Assembly (NCBI GenBank): GCA_019671135.1
Contig: JAHRHY010000014.1
Coordinates: 1,052,001-1,116,000, forward strand
Direction of reading: 5' to 3'
Length of the DNA: 64,000 nt
Source: Linnemannia hyalina
Taxonomy: Eukaryota; Mortierellomycota; Mortierellomycetes; Mortierellales; Mortierellaceae
The notes beneath the pieces are model-generated. The model was not told the DNA's origin, did not search any database, and saw only the letters and a program-made list of their open reading frames with translations. Within the stretch, counting starts at the first letter, position 1; every line of letters begins with the position of its first letter. Below are positions 32,336 through 44,265 of the stretch, piece by piece. The translations under genes and the position numbers were made by a program.

Positions 32336-34711
32336 ATGCTTGGAAGGAACGCTGCCCGCCCCTTCGGCATGTCCCCTTCGCGCATTGTCGCTGTCTACAG
32401 CACCGCCGCCTCCCATCGGATAGCTCACTGGATCGCACGCCCCTTTGCTAGTGTTCATATGCACCGCTACATCACCGCCGCTCCTCAACTCCTCCTCACA
32501 AACACAACAACCTCCTCCTCGCTCGACTCTGTCCTCCCCGCTGTTGCTGTCGCTCCCGGAACCACTTCTGTCGCTGGAATCCATACCTCCTCAGTCTCAT
32601 TACAGCAACACCAGCTCCATAATCAGGTGCTGCAGCAGGACCAACAAGCTCCCTTGTCTGACAAACAAGCTTCGACAGGTGCTCCTACTGGCGCTAGTAC
32701 CTCTTTTATTGCCACTGGTGCTACAGCAACTTCGACTGCAGTCGCTAGTTCGCCTTCGACAGTGCAGACGCCGGGATCACAAATTGCATTCAACTATCTA
32801 TTAGCGGCCTCGTGGCATCCGAAATCCCGACACAGGAAAGCGTCTTCTGCCCTATCGGCTTTATCATCCAGCGCCTCGAGCTCCGAAGACGAGAACGACG
32901 AATCCGGGGCAAAGTGGTGGAAACAGAAAATGAGAGCAGGAAAGGTTGATGCTGGAGAGGATGCCTTCTTCCATGTCTCTACCCCAAGCCGAGTTGCTCT
33001 GGGTGTTGCCGACGGTGTCGGAGGATGGTCAGAGGTGAGTTTTGTTATTGTTTTTTTTTTTTTTTTTTTTTTTTTTGCTATGTATATGCTGTTGCTGGGA
33101 GGTTTTTTTTGTTCACTTCCTTGTTTGACTGTATGCTTTGTGTGTGTGTTTATTATTTTCACGGAAAATTGGAATGTGATCCCTTATTTTCTATCTCCAC
33201 TTGTGATTTTTTTTGTGGCAAAAGGAGAGAGAGAAAGAGAACAAAGAGAGAAGGAGGTCTTGACAAACATCTAGAAGCATGGACGAGACAAAAGGGATCG
33301 ATTGAGGATAGAGGCGCTTAATGGGAAGCCTATTTTGTTATCTGATTTGCTCTTCTGAATGGGAAAGCGAGAGAGAGAGAAAAACACCCACTTGTCAAAC
33401 ATCCTGGAGTCGAGGCGAGAAGGAGATTGCTTGCACTATGTGATGATTGTTCATGCCTTTGTTTTTCTTGTCGACTTGTTCATCTATGACTTCACCAATA
33501 CACGCCTGTATTTGAGGATGCGCATGTGTGAAGGCTAAATGGTTACACCTTCCAACCCACCCGGGTCGTTATTCTCTCACCTTGCGCAAAGCGGCAAATT
33601 TGTTTTCGCCATCTATTCTATTATCCACGTTATTAACCTTCTGGTCTTCCTCTTTGTTATCGATAGGTTGGAGTGGATCCAGCTCTGTTCTCTTGGGCAC
33701 TCATGGACAATGCGGAGGCTGTGGCTCGTTTGACAGACGTGGATCAGTCAGGAGTAGATGCAAAGGTTAGCCAGGCAGACCACGGCCCCAGCAAGATTCC
33801 TCTGGATGCTCAGACAATCCTCGATGGCGCCTACAGTGAGCTGGTTCAGAGCGGCAAGGTTGAAGCAGGTACAAAAATAACTGTTCACTGCGCTCAGATG
33901 ACCTTGGGCGTGGGAAGAAAAAATAGCGCATCAAAGTGTTACCACAAACATTTACATCCATGCGCACATGAGCGCGTGCAGACTATTGGACTTTGGACAC
34001 TGACATGTCCTTCTCTGTCTCCTCTTCCATTATAGGATCAAGCACTGCATGTATTCTCTCGCTCTGCAAGGTCACAGGAACTCTTCGTGCATCCAACTTG
34101 GGTGACAGTGCCTACCTGCTCATCCGTGACAACAAGTGCATCTACGAATCGCCTTCTCAACAGCACTTTTGGAATTGCCCCTATCAGCTTACAGTCTTGC
34201 CACCAGGATACCCAGGTGCGAAGCAGCACGTCATGGATATGCCCAAGGATGCTGCCCAGACGACGCACCAGTTGCAGGATGGAGATGTGATTGTGTTGGC
34301 GACTGATGGATTCTGGGACAATGTCTTTTCCAGGGAGGCGATTGAGTTGGTCCACAGGGAATTAGGCGATGTGATCCAGCAGACCAAGGGTGGACTGGGA
34401 CAGGGCGCCTCGGTCGAGGATGTTGTTGGAAGAGTGCGGGCGCTCTCTCAGCGATTGACCAACACTGCCCGCCGTTTCTCGCTTGATCAGAAGCGTAGGA
34501 CACCCTTCAGTCAAGGCGCCAGACATATCCGTTCCGGAGGGTACGTGTCCTTGTGTTTATGTGCACATTCGATCGCATGTCTGTATCAATTGAACAACAA
34601 GGATCTGTTTTTCTAACGTACTTTTATTTGCCTTCTGTTAATAGCAAAGTGGACGATATCACTGTTATTGTCACTCTTGTTCGTGCTCTGACCAACAACG
34701 AGCATGCATAG
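32336..34711 (+). CDS. PP2C-type protein phosphatase, Ptc7-like, probably mitochondrial
   Basis: Exons 32336-33034, 33667-33868, 34036-34540 and 34645-34711 give 490 aa. The N-terminus is Arg/Ala/Ser-rich without acids (MLGRNAARPFGMSPSRIVAV), as expected of a mitochondrial presequence, and a long Ser/Thr/Gln-rich linker follows. PP2C motifs appear in order: GEDAFFHVS, GVADGVGGW, SNLGDSAYLLI, VLATDGFWDN and GGKVDDITVIVTLV, with metal-binding Asp in each. The arrangement matches Ptc7/PPTC7, which controls coenzyme Q synthesis and mitochondrial proteins. The ATG at 32336 (accATGctt) was preferred over 32267, which lies in the pyrimidine-rich leader. Intron 1 is long (632 nt), stays open in frame for 240 nt and is rich in hydrophobic codons. 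Confidence 0.9.
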
Positions 34712-35189
34712 TCGATCGTCTATGTGGAGTCGATTGCTTGTTACTCTACTCGCTAGACATTCCGGCCCTCTACCTATTGTTATTTTTCATTTTTTTTTTC
34801 AGACGTGCCCGCTGTATGCTTATGTTTTCGTATATCCAAGAACACCTACCCCTCTCCACTCTCGTTTTCTATAGACGCTATCTCTTTTCCTCCTCACTCT
34901 GTAAAATACATTTTCGAAAAGAACGCCTCATGAGTGGCAGTAGTTGGGCGTGGGCGAAGCAGACTGTGATGGATGTGGAGATGGGTGTGTGGCCTCTCCC
35001 TCTCTCTTTGAGCTGCTTCAACAAGTGCTTGCAACAGCAGACAACATCAACTGTGCGCATTCGTAAGGACACGCGTGACGTGCGTTTTGGACGTGCCTGC
35101 CTGTGTCTCCCCGTGTACTCTTTGTCGCCTCCTCGTTTCCCACCTCCTTTCATCAACAACCTCTCACGCTCCGGACGAAACAAACAACC
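34712..35189. other. Intergenic region
   Basis: This holds the 3' end of the phosphatase gene and the promoter of the prenyltransferase gene. No further gene was seen. Confidence 0.45.
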
Positions 35190-36757
35190 ATGGCCGAACA
35201 AAAGGACGACGTACCCTTCTACCAAAAGCCCGAGTGGGCCGATGTTGTACCCATCCCTCAGGATGACGGACCCAACCCCCTCGTCCCCATCGCCTACACC
35301 CAAGAATGTAAGACCTTACCTTCGTTGAGTCTGCAAGTGTTGTCAAAGGAAGACCAAGTTACTTGCATGTCGTTGTTACTCACGGCTGTGGAATCTCTTT
35401 AAAACTTTTGAATAGATTCGACAACGATGGGATACTTTAGAGCGATGTGCCGAGCACAGGAGAAGAGCGAGCGTGCATTGGATCTCACAAAGATTGTAAT
35501 CGAGTTGATTCCCTCCCACTTCACTGTCTGGTATGGCACAACAGCAACACGACATAACACAACATGCGCGACTGTCAGGCATACCAGCGTCAGGTCACAA
35601 ACAACCAAGGACAATAACTAACACGTTATTTTATATATATGATCTTCATCCTTTGCAAAATGGACGAAATAGGTTCTACCGCCAGCAGCTGTTGAAGGAG
35701 CTGAACAAGGATCTGAAGATCGAGCTGGAGTGGATCGAATGGATGGTCGAAGAGCACCCAAAGTCCTACCAGATTTGGCACCACCGCCAAGTTATCGTCG
35801 GACGTATCGCCCAATCCCTTTTCCCCTCCATCACCACCACCCCTTCCAGCACACCCTCAACAGCACAATCAGCAGAAGCAGCATTCGTATTCAACGACCT
35901 GTCCGAGTTACAAAAGACCACCGTCCAGGACCTGGTCAAGTCCGAGCTGGAATTCATTGCGGAGGCGTTGAAGGAAGACACCAAGAACTATCATGCCTGG
36001 TCGTACCGTCAATGGGTGCTGGCTCATTTTGGACTAGGCCCTTGGTGGACTGGAGAGTTGGCCTATACGGAGGAGTTGCTGAAGGAGGATGTGAGGAATA
36101 ACTCTGCGTGGAATCAGAGGTATTTTGCGGTTACTAATGGGTCTGGTGGACTTACTGAGGAGGATGTTCAGCGGGAAGTCCAGTAAGTATTATTTTGAGT
36201 TTTTAGTTTTTGGTGGCTATTGTGTTCGTGCTCAGTTTGTGGTATTTAAATGCTTGTCTCTAACAAGTTTTTTTCTTTCTGTTTTTACGTGATGTTGTGT
36301 TGTAGGTTTGCAAAGTCCAGCATTGAGAAGACTCCCAGCAACGAAAGCCCATGGGTCTACCTCACTGGGTAAGAATCGCCATCATCGCCCTTTTGCGGTC
36401 TACACGCGGGCCCAATTGTCACTAGCACTTACAGGAATTGGCAAAAATACCTAACACTCCCTTTCTTTTTTCGTGACATGACAAAACAGGATACTGAGAA
36501 AGGGAAACCACTCTGTGACGGAGATCAAGGAGTTTTGCGAGGGCCTGCTGTCAGTCCCCCGTGCCAACTTTTCACCATTCGTCCATGCGACATTGCTGGA
36601 TATCTATGAGGTTGAGGCCAAGGAACAGCGGTCAGCAGCCAGTGTTGAGAAGGCCAAGGAGGAGGCTACTATGCTCGCCGAAAAGGTCGACAGCATCCGG
36701 AGCAAGTACTGGAACTGGAGGAAGACACAGCTCCAGAAGATTGATGTTGCGGCATAA
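35190..36757 (+). CDS. RAM2: Protein farnesyltransferase/geranylgeranyltransferase type I alpha subunit
   Basis: Exons 35190-35307, 35416-35530, 35673-36182, 36306-36368 and 36490-36757 give 357 aa. The PPTA helical-hairpin repeats are plain: SHFTVWFYRQQLLKEL, SYQIWHHRQVIVGR, NYHAWSYRQWVLAHF, NNSAWNQRYFAVTN and NESPWVYLTGILRK. The N-terminus (FYQKPEWADVVPIPQDDGPN, with PIAYTQEY) is typical of the alpha subunit shared by farnesyltransferase and geranylgeranyltransferase I. It lipidates CaaX proteins such as Ras and Rho together with a beta subunit encoded elsewhere. A Ser/Thr/Pro-rich insert (TTTPSSTPSTAQS) interrupts the second repeat region. Length and repeat number are otherwise normal. Confidence 0.95.
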
Positions 36758-37532
36758 ATGTGTTCTTGAACTGAGCGCGTTTGGGTGTTTGCCTGAATCT
36801 GAGGGAAGAGCGGTCTCTTGAAACCGGGAGAATGAATGTGTCTTTATTTTTCGTGTAAGGAATAAATGCAATATAAAAGACTTGACACCTAGTACGCGAC
36901 AACGAATGGCTTGACTGAAAGTAGCATGGAGAACGGACAAGGTTCAAAAAATGGAACGTGTTCAAACGTGAAGGAAAGGCGAGGAGTGAGGCATTCTTCG
37001 CGTTGCATCGATAGTCTGGATCTCTTGGAATCTCTCCCTCCCTTCTTCAACAGTCGTACTGCTGTTTTTCTTTCTGTACTCACAAAGCTTTCAGGAGAGA
37101 GATTGCAACAGAAGCCGCTCTCCTCTCCCTCCTCTCTCTCATTTCCCCTCTCCCTTTCTCCCCTCCCTCACTCCCGTCTGTAGATGCTTGCTATTTATCG
37201 GTATCCCTCGAAACCGCCAGACAATCCTTAGAACTCATCAGGGTCGTCTCAATTCCTTAGTACCGGATCAAGACCCTGTTCTTCTTAGGCATTGAGGTCC
37301 CTCCGTATTTTTGCAGACGACTTCCTCGGGTACATAAAGAGGCGTTATCCCTATCTTACTTCTTCTTTCCCTCTTGTTTTCGTCACCACACAACACATCC
37401 GCTTCAACAATTCATATACCTTTGTCACTTCATTATTTCTCCAAGAGCAAGAACCCATCAGAGAGTAAGTGAGCGTGCCTATTCCCCCCCCCCTCCCCAA
37501 GCATTTCAATTACCCAGCATATATCTATAGAA
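36758..37532. promoter_or_regulatory. Intergenic region and leader of the broken secreted-protein gene
   Basis: The left half is the 3' end of the prenyltransferase gene. A TATA-like tacataaagag lies at about 37330. A leader follows with a probable 5'-UTR intron, from donor gagaGTAAGT at about 37464 to acceptor tctatAG at about 37530, directly before the ATG at 37533. Confidence 0.45.
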
Positions 37533-37740
37533 ATGCACTTTGTCAAGGCCGCGATCCTTCAGTTCCTGGCGGTCGTAGCAAGCGCACAAGAACAAACCTT
37601 GACCCCCTGCAGAATGCGCTGACAGAGGCTCTGGTTATGTCCCTCTTGGTGGTTATTGCGTCGTAACCGCTGGCAAGGTCGTTTCCTCAGCCTTCTGGTC
37701 CTCCTGCTGCTCGCCCTTCTTCGTGAGCCAGGTAAGATGA
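37533..37740 (+). pseudogene. Small secreted cysteine-rich protein gene, frameshifted
   Basis: The ATG follows a good 3' splice site and opens a clear signal peptide (MHFVKAAILQFLAVVASAQ). The frame ends at a TGA 29 codons in. From the C run at 37602-37606 the next frame continues smoothly with a typical mature secreted domain: ECADRGSGYVPLGGYC, then FWSSCCSPFFVSQ, and a stop at about 37740 unless the gtaaga there is a splice donor. One extra C in the five-C run explains the break. It may be a real inactivating mutation or a sequencing error. The four visible mature-region cysteines (ECA, GYC, SSCC) suggest a disulfide-linked secreted peptide of unknown role. Confidence 0.55.
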
Positions 37741-40024
37741 AGAATGCTGTTAAAGGCTGTACAGGACGGACTGGTACAACCGCAGACATACTTACACGTA
37801 GGCATTCTCGAACAGTTTTGCTCTTTCTCTCTCCATCCTACTGTCCTTCTCATCGGGCGCCAATTTTCATGTAACCACTTCCCCCCCAGCCAACATGAAA
37901 ATAAATACCATTTGCTTGCGTATTTTCTTCAGCCCAGTCTTTTTGTACACATAAAAAGTATCTGTTTTATTGGACATCGCATCTGTCGTCATCGCCCGTC
38001 TTCTTCTTGGCCACATTGTTTGTTTCTCATGTTCTTCATCGATAGATTGAGGGGAGGTGGCAGGGGCAAGAGGCGCCACGAAAGGAGGTGCGAAAGAAAA
38101 GAAAAAGAAAGACACAGAAAGTCATAAAGAAAAAGAAAAAAACGAACCTATTGTGAAAAAAGTACGCGCGTAGAACCCGAACACCTCTCAAAATGAAAAC
38201 TATCAACAAAATGGACATAACACGTTCAGATCTGAAAGGAATAGAACCAGGCTGGGCCTGTTCAGAATATCGTATTGCACAGAACCGTTTTCTGTAGGGA
38301 TCCAAAAGAAAGGAAAAAAAGGGTGTATCGAGGGGGGGACATGTGTTGCAATGCATCGATAGAAAGAACTATGATAATTTATGCTCTGCCCCAACTCTTT
38401 GTTTATTTATGCTCTCCCAACCCATGTATACCTCCGATACTGATAAATTAGTTCGAAGGACAAGGATGACAAAAAGCAGAAAAACAATATTTGCCCCTGA
38501 ATTCTGTTCTGCCACTAGTTTATCAATGGTCCATTTGTTCACCCAATAGAATTATATCGCCGAGGATGTCATCCAGCATTGGGCCTCTAGGAAAAAGGGA
38601 GGGAGTGAGCGTCTGAAAGAAGTAACCACCGCCGCATTTCAGTTCACTCGCCACCACCACCACAAGGGCCAGACCTTGTCAAATAGTGCGGGAAGAAAGA
38701 ACAGGACTAGAGGGAAAGAGGAAAAAAGAGAGTTTACGTCCTTTTCGGCTTACATACTCCCTCCTTTCGGTTTCGACATTCCGCGGTGGCCTTTTCAAAT
38801 ATCATCGTAAGCGAAAATAAAAAAGACCTTCCCTCTTCCTTCTATGTTTTCTCGATCGATCAGGCGAATGGTTGGAACTTATTACTGCGCTGGGCAAAAA
38901 AAAAAAAAAAAGCTCATTGATACAAGAAATAGTAGACATATGTGCAGCATGCGGCTGTCCCACTTTTTTGTTTCTGTGAACACAAGATGGGGGGTGCAGC
39001 TTACGCCAGAAATCAAGTATCATATCAAGTGGGGAAGGTGGCGCCCTGGTCATGGAAAAAAAAAATCAGGTACGAGCCAGAGACTCACCGATAGGTTAGT
39101 GATCCTCCGCCAACTGAAACAAAAAAGGTTCATCAATCATCACCGTTCGTGAAGTAAATCCACAGCCGCCTCTTTTCCCTCTCCTATTCCTCTCTGCCTC
39201 TGGAAGAGAAAAAAAAATGAGAGAAAGGACAAAGGACAAAGACGCCATGCCATGCAGGAAGGTGGACATTATCGAACAACTAAAAAAAATAATAAGATGC
39301 AGCGCCCAAAGAAAATTTTTCTTCGGGTGAACTGCTGTGTCACAAAAACATTGCTCACAAGGACCTCTTGTCATAAGGTCACAAAAAAGGACGCAGAGTT
39401 TATATTTTTTTTCACAGCCCTTTCCATCAAAACGCACAGACTACCCCTGTTCGTGACGGAATCCGATGTTGTAAACAGTCAGTTCAGGAGAGGTGGCAGT
39501 GGAGAGACGAAGGAAGAGGGTGGGCAGCGAAAGGAAAAGAAAGAAAAGGGTGAGCAATATTGCGGATGATATCAGCATTCTTGCCCAAGTATGCACCCCG
39601 AAAACACCACAATGAAACTTTTGGACATGGTCTCCGCGGGGGTTTCCTGCCACTCCAAGAAAAAAAAATACTTTTGTGGAATTGGCGGTAAACAATTTTT
39701 TATTACTTTGCTTCGACAGCACTCTTGCTCTCTTCAATCCATGATCGAGACAAATTCAATCAAAGAAAAAAAAGGTAGGGGGTGAATCCCCTCCCGCCGA
39801 GGTACAAAAAAAGGAGCTTAGTGAGGATAGAAACAACAACGGCCAAAGATGCAAGGGAATGTATTGAAGTATAAATATGTGCTTAGGTTTGTACTAACGT
39901 CACATCAAAGGGAGAGGGAAAAGCTCAAAAGAATTCTATTTGGTATTTGGTTACCCGAAAAGTATGCAACAACGGAGGATTAATTTTTTGGCTTGGGAGG
40001 AAGAGAGAGAAGGGAAGAAAAGGT
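37741..40024. other. Gene-poor A/T-rich intergenic region
   Basis: About 2.3 kb with many A and T homopolymers and no convincing gene on either strand. Short open frames here lack splice partners, domain patterns or coding-like composition. Confidence 0.5.
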
Positions 40025-42327
40025 TTAGTCGAGGAGCTCAGCCTTGTGAGGTACGGGTGTCGGCGCAACAATAATGGGGTCCGGGAGGACATATGGCTCC
40101 TGCTCCTCGTCGTCGACAACACTGGCGCCGCTGTAAGGGTTGATGACGGTGGTCCGGACAGGTAGGTGTTGATGACGAGGTTGGTCCTGGTAGGCGGTAG
40201 GGTATGAGAAAGCGGGGACGTTGCTGTAAGGTCGGGCGACGAAGGGACTCTCTTGCTCCAGCTTTCTCAGCTCCTCATCGTCTCCCTCTGACTGTTGCTC
40301 GAAGGGGTGCTGTTCAAGGATGGCGGGGAGTGAGAGTACCTCCATTCCCTGTGAAACCCCACGCCGTGATTGCTGCTGTTGTTGTTGTTGCTGTTGTTGT
40401 TGGATCTGTTGTTGCTGGAGCTGTAGTTGCTGGGGAACTGTGAGTGGAGCTGAAGTTGGCTGAGACTGACCGGGGAAGTGGGCGTTTGGTCTAGTTGAGG
40501 ATTGATGGGGTGCGTAGACGAGGGGTGCGGTAGAGGAAGAATTGAGAGTGATGATAGACCCTCTCGACGACTCGGCCATCTGTAACGACACTCGGTTCTG
40601 TTGATGCTGGTAATCCGACAACACGGGCTTGTTCTCCTCCCTTTCTTCTGCTCCCAGGTCACTGCTTCCTCCACTTCCTCCTCCTTGCCCTTGTCCTCCA
40701 GCCAAGTGGTGCTTCTGACTGATCCGACCACGACCACGACGTTGACGTTTCCGGCGGACGATGAAAAATGCTGCGATGAGAACGAGAATCAAGACTCCAG
40801 CGACCGCACCACCGATGACCGCTGCATTCGATGTTCCGCTCGAACTGTTTCCGCTGTCAGTTCCAGCGCCACCGTCACCATTGCCGCCATTGCCATCTCC
40901 AGGTGTGAGTGGTGATTGAGGAGCCAACCCTGGTCCTGACCATATCAGGGTCGTCCTATCGAAGCTGTTGAAGACGGGGTTACCTTTCTGAAGAGAATAG
41001 ATAACGATTTGGGACGCCGTTGCTGAGCCGACCATAGAGTTTGTGAACAATGGAACGCTACTGGAAGGTGCAGCTCTGATGAGTGTCAAGGCTGTAGGCG
41101 TTCCCGGGGTGATTGTATAGATGGTGACTGAGCCATCATTCTTGGCCTAAGAAACAGAAGGATGGTAACAAGCCAGGCGTTTAGTTGTTGTTCTTTTCCG
41201 GTTTACATTCAGACAAGTGTACTGATTCAGACGCCGAGGAGCTGCATGCTTGGTTTTTGGACGAGTTGCCTGTTTGTTTATTTGTTTTCAGGGGGATGGG
41301 ATGTTTGGAAAGGCGCTGCAAATGGGTCTCGATCCTCTCCATTTCAGTCCAGCTTGCACCACCCAAACCATGCAAAAGCACGCAAGAAATTCAATCTCAA
41401 AGAAAATAGAAAACGCACATGTACATGAACCAATCAAACGATACACTACCTTGTCAAGGATAAAAGCAGTGGTGTCCATATGAACAGGGATAGCATCTTT
41501 GCTGAGTGTGATATTTCCCATCTGGATGCTTTGTGGATCAGCGACCAGTATGGTATTGTCATTCAAGCCCGTAGTTGTAAATATCTGACCTGAGGTTCCA
41601 TCGGCGCCAAAGGCGATGATATTGCCATTCACTGGAGGGACGGGTTCGGTGTTGAAAGTGCCCACTACCAGGGATACCCCTTTCAAATAGTCGTACAACG
41701 GCGACCTAGTTCAAGGGAGGAATGAAGAAAAGTTGCTAATGGAATAAGAATGTTGAGAAGAATGAAAGACACGAGTCGTTTTTATGCCCATTGATGCATG
41801 CTTTTTAGTAGGCGAAAAGAAAGTGAATGTTACCCTGACATCTTCCAGGCAATATCAGCAGTGGTGGAATTGACAGCCAGTCCAATCCATGACCCTCCAA
41901 GCACAGTCGTCTCTCCCGACCCATACAAAGTACTTCCAGTCCGACCCACAATCGCAAACTGCTTTGGCGACGGAAACGAAACAGCCCTCTCGCCATGTGT
42001 GGAATTCTGAAACGTAACACTGTTCCCACTTGTCAAAGCATTCACATCAAAAGTCTTCTGCGGCGAGAATTGCTGAATATGGGTCCTTAGCGGTACTGCT
42101 ACACCCGCGCTGTCGACCACTGCATAGTTGAAGCACAGTTTTGCAGCAGTGGCTGACCAAAGATCGTCCGTATTGAATGTGATGGGTCGGCTAGCGGGGT
42201 TGTTGATATCTGTTAAGTCGACAGAGTAGAGGTCCAGTCGTCCATCTTGAACGGACCCGATTAGGTAGAAAGTTTTTGCTGCTGTGGATTGGACTAGGCA
42301 GGGGAAATTGTATGTTGGTACCGGCAT
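40025..42327 (-). CDS. K1: one-TM surface-type protein of a local paralogue family
   Basis: Exons 42327-41834, 41705-41450 and 41146-40025 give 623 aa. The N-terminal about 355 residues look like repeated beta-strand units (FYLIGSVQDGRLDLYSVDLT, QFAIVGRTGS, IPVHMDTTAFILDK) and contain potential N-glycosylation sites. A Gly/Ser/Asn-rich stalk follows. Then come a glycine-zipper-like TM helix (about 358-380, AAVIGGAVAGVLILVLIAAFF) and RRKRQRRGRGR, so the tail is cytosolic. The tail (about 240 aa) has a Gln run and ends APTPVPHKAELLD. No cleavable signal peptide precedes the start MPVPTYNFPC. The N-terminal domain has a propeller-like feel, but I cannot assign it to kelch or another named family. 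K2 and K3 are paralogues, sharing the first intron position. Confidence 0.8.
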
Positions 42328-42429
42328 GTTGTGTATGAGCGGCTGTACTGGTGTGAATGGGGGCGGAAGGGGAGAACCGAGATGAAAGTAGGGAACGTGG
42401 CGATAAGAAGGGAGATGAGGGAAGAGAAA

Positions 42430-42671
42430 GAAGTGAAAGAAGTGAAAGAAGTGAAGGAAGTGAAAGAAGTGAAGGAAGTGAAAGAAGTGAAGGAAGTGAA
42501 GGAAGTGAAGGAAGTGAAAGAAGTGAAGGAAGTGAAGGAAGTGAAGGAAGTGAAGGAAGTGAAGGAAGTGAAGGAAGTGAAAGAAGTGAAGGAAGTGAAA
42601 GGGAAGTGAAAGGGAAGTGAAAGAAGTGAAAGGGAAGTGAAAGGGAAGTGAAAGAAGTGAAAGAAGTGAAG
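42430..42671. repeat. GAAGTGAAR minisatellite just upstream of K1
   Basis: About 26 tandem copies of a 9-bp unit, gaagtgaaa or gaagtgaag, run here; some are lengthened to 12 bp by ggg. The array starts 103 bp upstream of the K1 start codon. On the transcribed strand of K1 it is a C/T-rich leader or promoter tract. Because 9 is a multiple of three it is open in several frames on both strands, which creates spurious long reading frames. Confidence 0.95.
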
Positions 42672-42698
42672 GAAGAAAATGTAATGAAGGAAAGGAAA

Positions 42699-42746
42699 GA
42701 GGAAGGAAAAGAGGAAGGAAAAGAGGAAGGAAAAGAGGAAGGAAAA
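42699..42746. repeat. Four exact copies of the 12-bp unit gaggaaggaaaa
   Basis: This is a second, pure-purine tandem array 27 bp beyond the minisatellite. Pure purine/pyrimidine tracts can form non-B DNA. Confidence 0.9.
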
Positions 42747-43725
42747 GATGTAGGAGAGGAAGGAAGTGAACGGAAGGACGTGAAAAGGAAGAGGATTGTC
42801 GGTTTGGAGAGAGAAGAGAAAGATGGGCTGGAGGTTCGGGATAAGGTGGGTGCGTTTGTGCGCACTAGACGACGAAATGTTTGCGTGTGAGAGGATAAAA
42901 GAAAAAGGAAGAGATAATGGAAAAGGGAGTGTTGGAGAGAGAATGTAGAATAGGATAAACAAGAGCACAGAAGAAGAAAAAAACAGGTAACATTCTTGCA
43001 TACAACTTGAGTGTGGCACAATAGATGGAAGTCCGACCGTTTGATTGAATGCCAGCATCCTTAGTTTTTCTCTGCGAATGTGGTCCGATCCATTGCATTC
43101 ATTGCCCAGGCACGAATTCGTAGAGGTCCTTGAAGCAAACTCTTGAGAAGCTAACCATGAGCACTATTCGATGACTTCTGTTTTTTCTCATGCGAATATT
43201 TTTTGTCGCACAATCGTTTATATCTCTGACAGAAAGCCAAGGGAGAAGGCAGTTGACAACGAAAGAGGACAACTTTTCCGAGCAACATCGTCTATTCACA
43301 TTCCCTTGCTCTGGGCAGCAAAGGCTGCTGCTTCTTATATCAAATGCAAAGCGCACACATTCGCATAGTTATGCCTTCATGATGCATTGGTTGCAACTCT
43401 TAGGATCTCAGGTAGCAGAAGAATATTGATATGTAAGTGCAGACCGACGCAGACCGAGCAACGATTATCGTAAGGTGGCTCCCTTATACTATTGTTTATC
43501 AAACTATTTATTCGTGAAATACATCTACCGAACATCCCTGGAGGAAACGAAACGGACATGTGTTCTGCGGCTGTTGAAGAAAAGGGTGTGAGTGCTAAAA
43601 GTACGCATATTTTTTTTTATGGAGAGAGCGTTGAGAGGGAAGTAGGGAAGGAGAGATCGAGGAAAGGGAAAGTCGACAGACGTTCCAAGAAAAAACCGAG
43701 TCCAGCTCAGGTCGTCTTATTCTTT
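42747..43725. other. Intergenic region upstream of K1
   Basis: No gene is supported on either strand. It contains the remaining purine-rich flank of the repeat arrays and ends at the small secreted-protein gene. Confidence 0.45.
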
Positions 43726-44265
43726 TTACTGGATGCAGAGCCAGTACTGATACTCCTTTCCAGCGACTTCCTTCCCATCGTGACTGGGCAATGATGTCCC
43801 AAAACTGAACCCGTTGAAATTGTATCGTGACCCCTGGTAGGTTAAAGTCAAGCCCTCGTTATTGGTGTATGCGCCATGGTTGACCGAAAACCTGTTGTCA
43901 CCCGATGAAATGTTCTTGTTGTTTTTTATGGATCGGAAAGAAATACGTCCGATGTACTTGTTGCGGATCACCAGCGTGAAGGATTCTTGAGGCTTGCCCG
44001 AGTTTACGTTGCGGATTGACCACGTCAAAGTGCTAGGCTGGCATGTTGATTTCGGCATTTTGATATCACTGAAGAAAAAATGTCAGGTGCAGGAAAATGC
44101 GTCAGAGGTGAATGTCAAGACAAGAAACGCGAAGTGGAGTAGACAACACTGAATGCAGGACGAACAGCAAAAAGAATGATGCACTCACCCTCTCTTTTCC
44201 ATGTTGGTGGGGAGAGCGAACACGACTGCCAGAGTCATAAGGAGGTAAAAAATCAAAAACTTCAT
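43726..44265 (-). CDS. Small secreted protein with signal peptide and KR processing site
   Basis: Exons 44265-44189 and 44068-43726 give 139 aa. The start MKFLIFYLLMTLAVVFALP is a clear signal peptide. It is followed by TNMEKRG, where the dibasic KR fits a Kex2-type cleavage site. The mature part (about 115 aa) is beta-rich in appearance: TLTWSIRNVNSGKPQ, ESFTLVIRNKYIGRISFRS and SRYNFNGFSFGTSL. Only two cysteines are present (STCQ near its start and WLCIQ at its end), which could pair. No family was recognised. It sits between K1 and K2 on the same strand, with its own TATA box. A ligand, lectin or effector role is possible but unsupported. Confidence 0.8.

Noticed and set aside
33440..33500. 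C-box-like GTGATGA in the long phosphatase intron, suggesting a snoRNA
   Set aside because: No matching D box (CTGA) was found at a suitable distance downstream, and no terminal stem.
42191..43058. Two long minus-strand frames through the K1 upstream repeat (FTSFTS and LPSLPS repeats)
   Set aside because: They exist only because a 9-bp repeat has no stops; they overlap K1 exon 1 in other frames and lack any start or domain signal.
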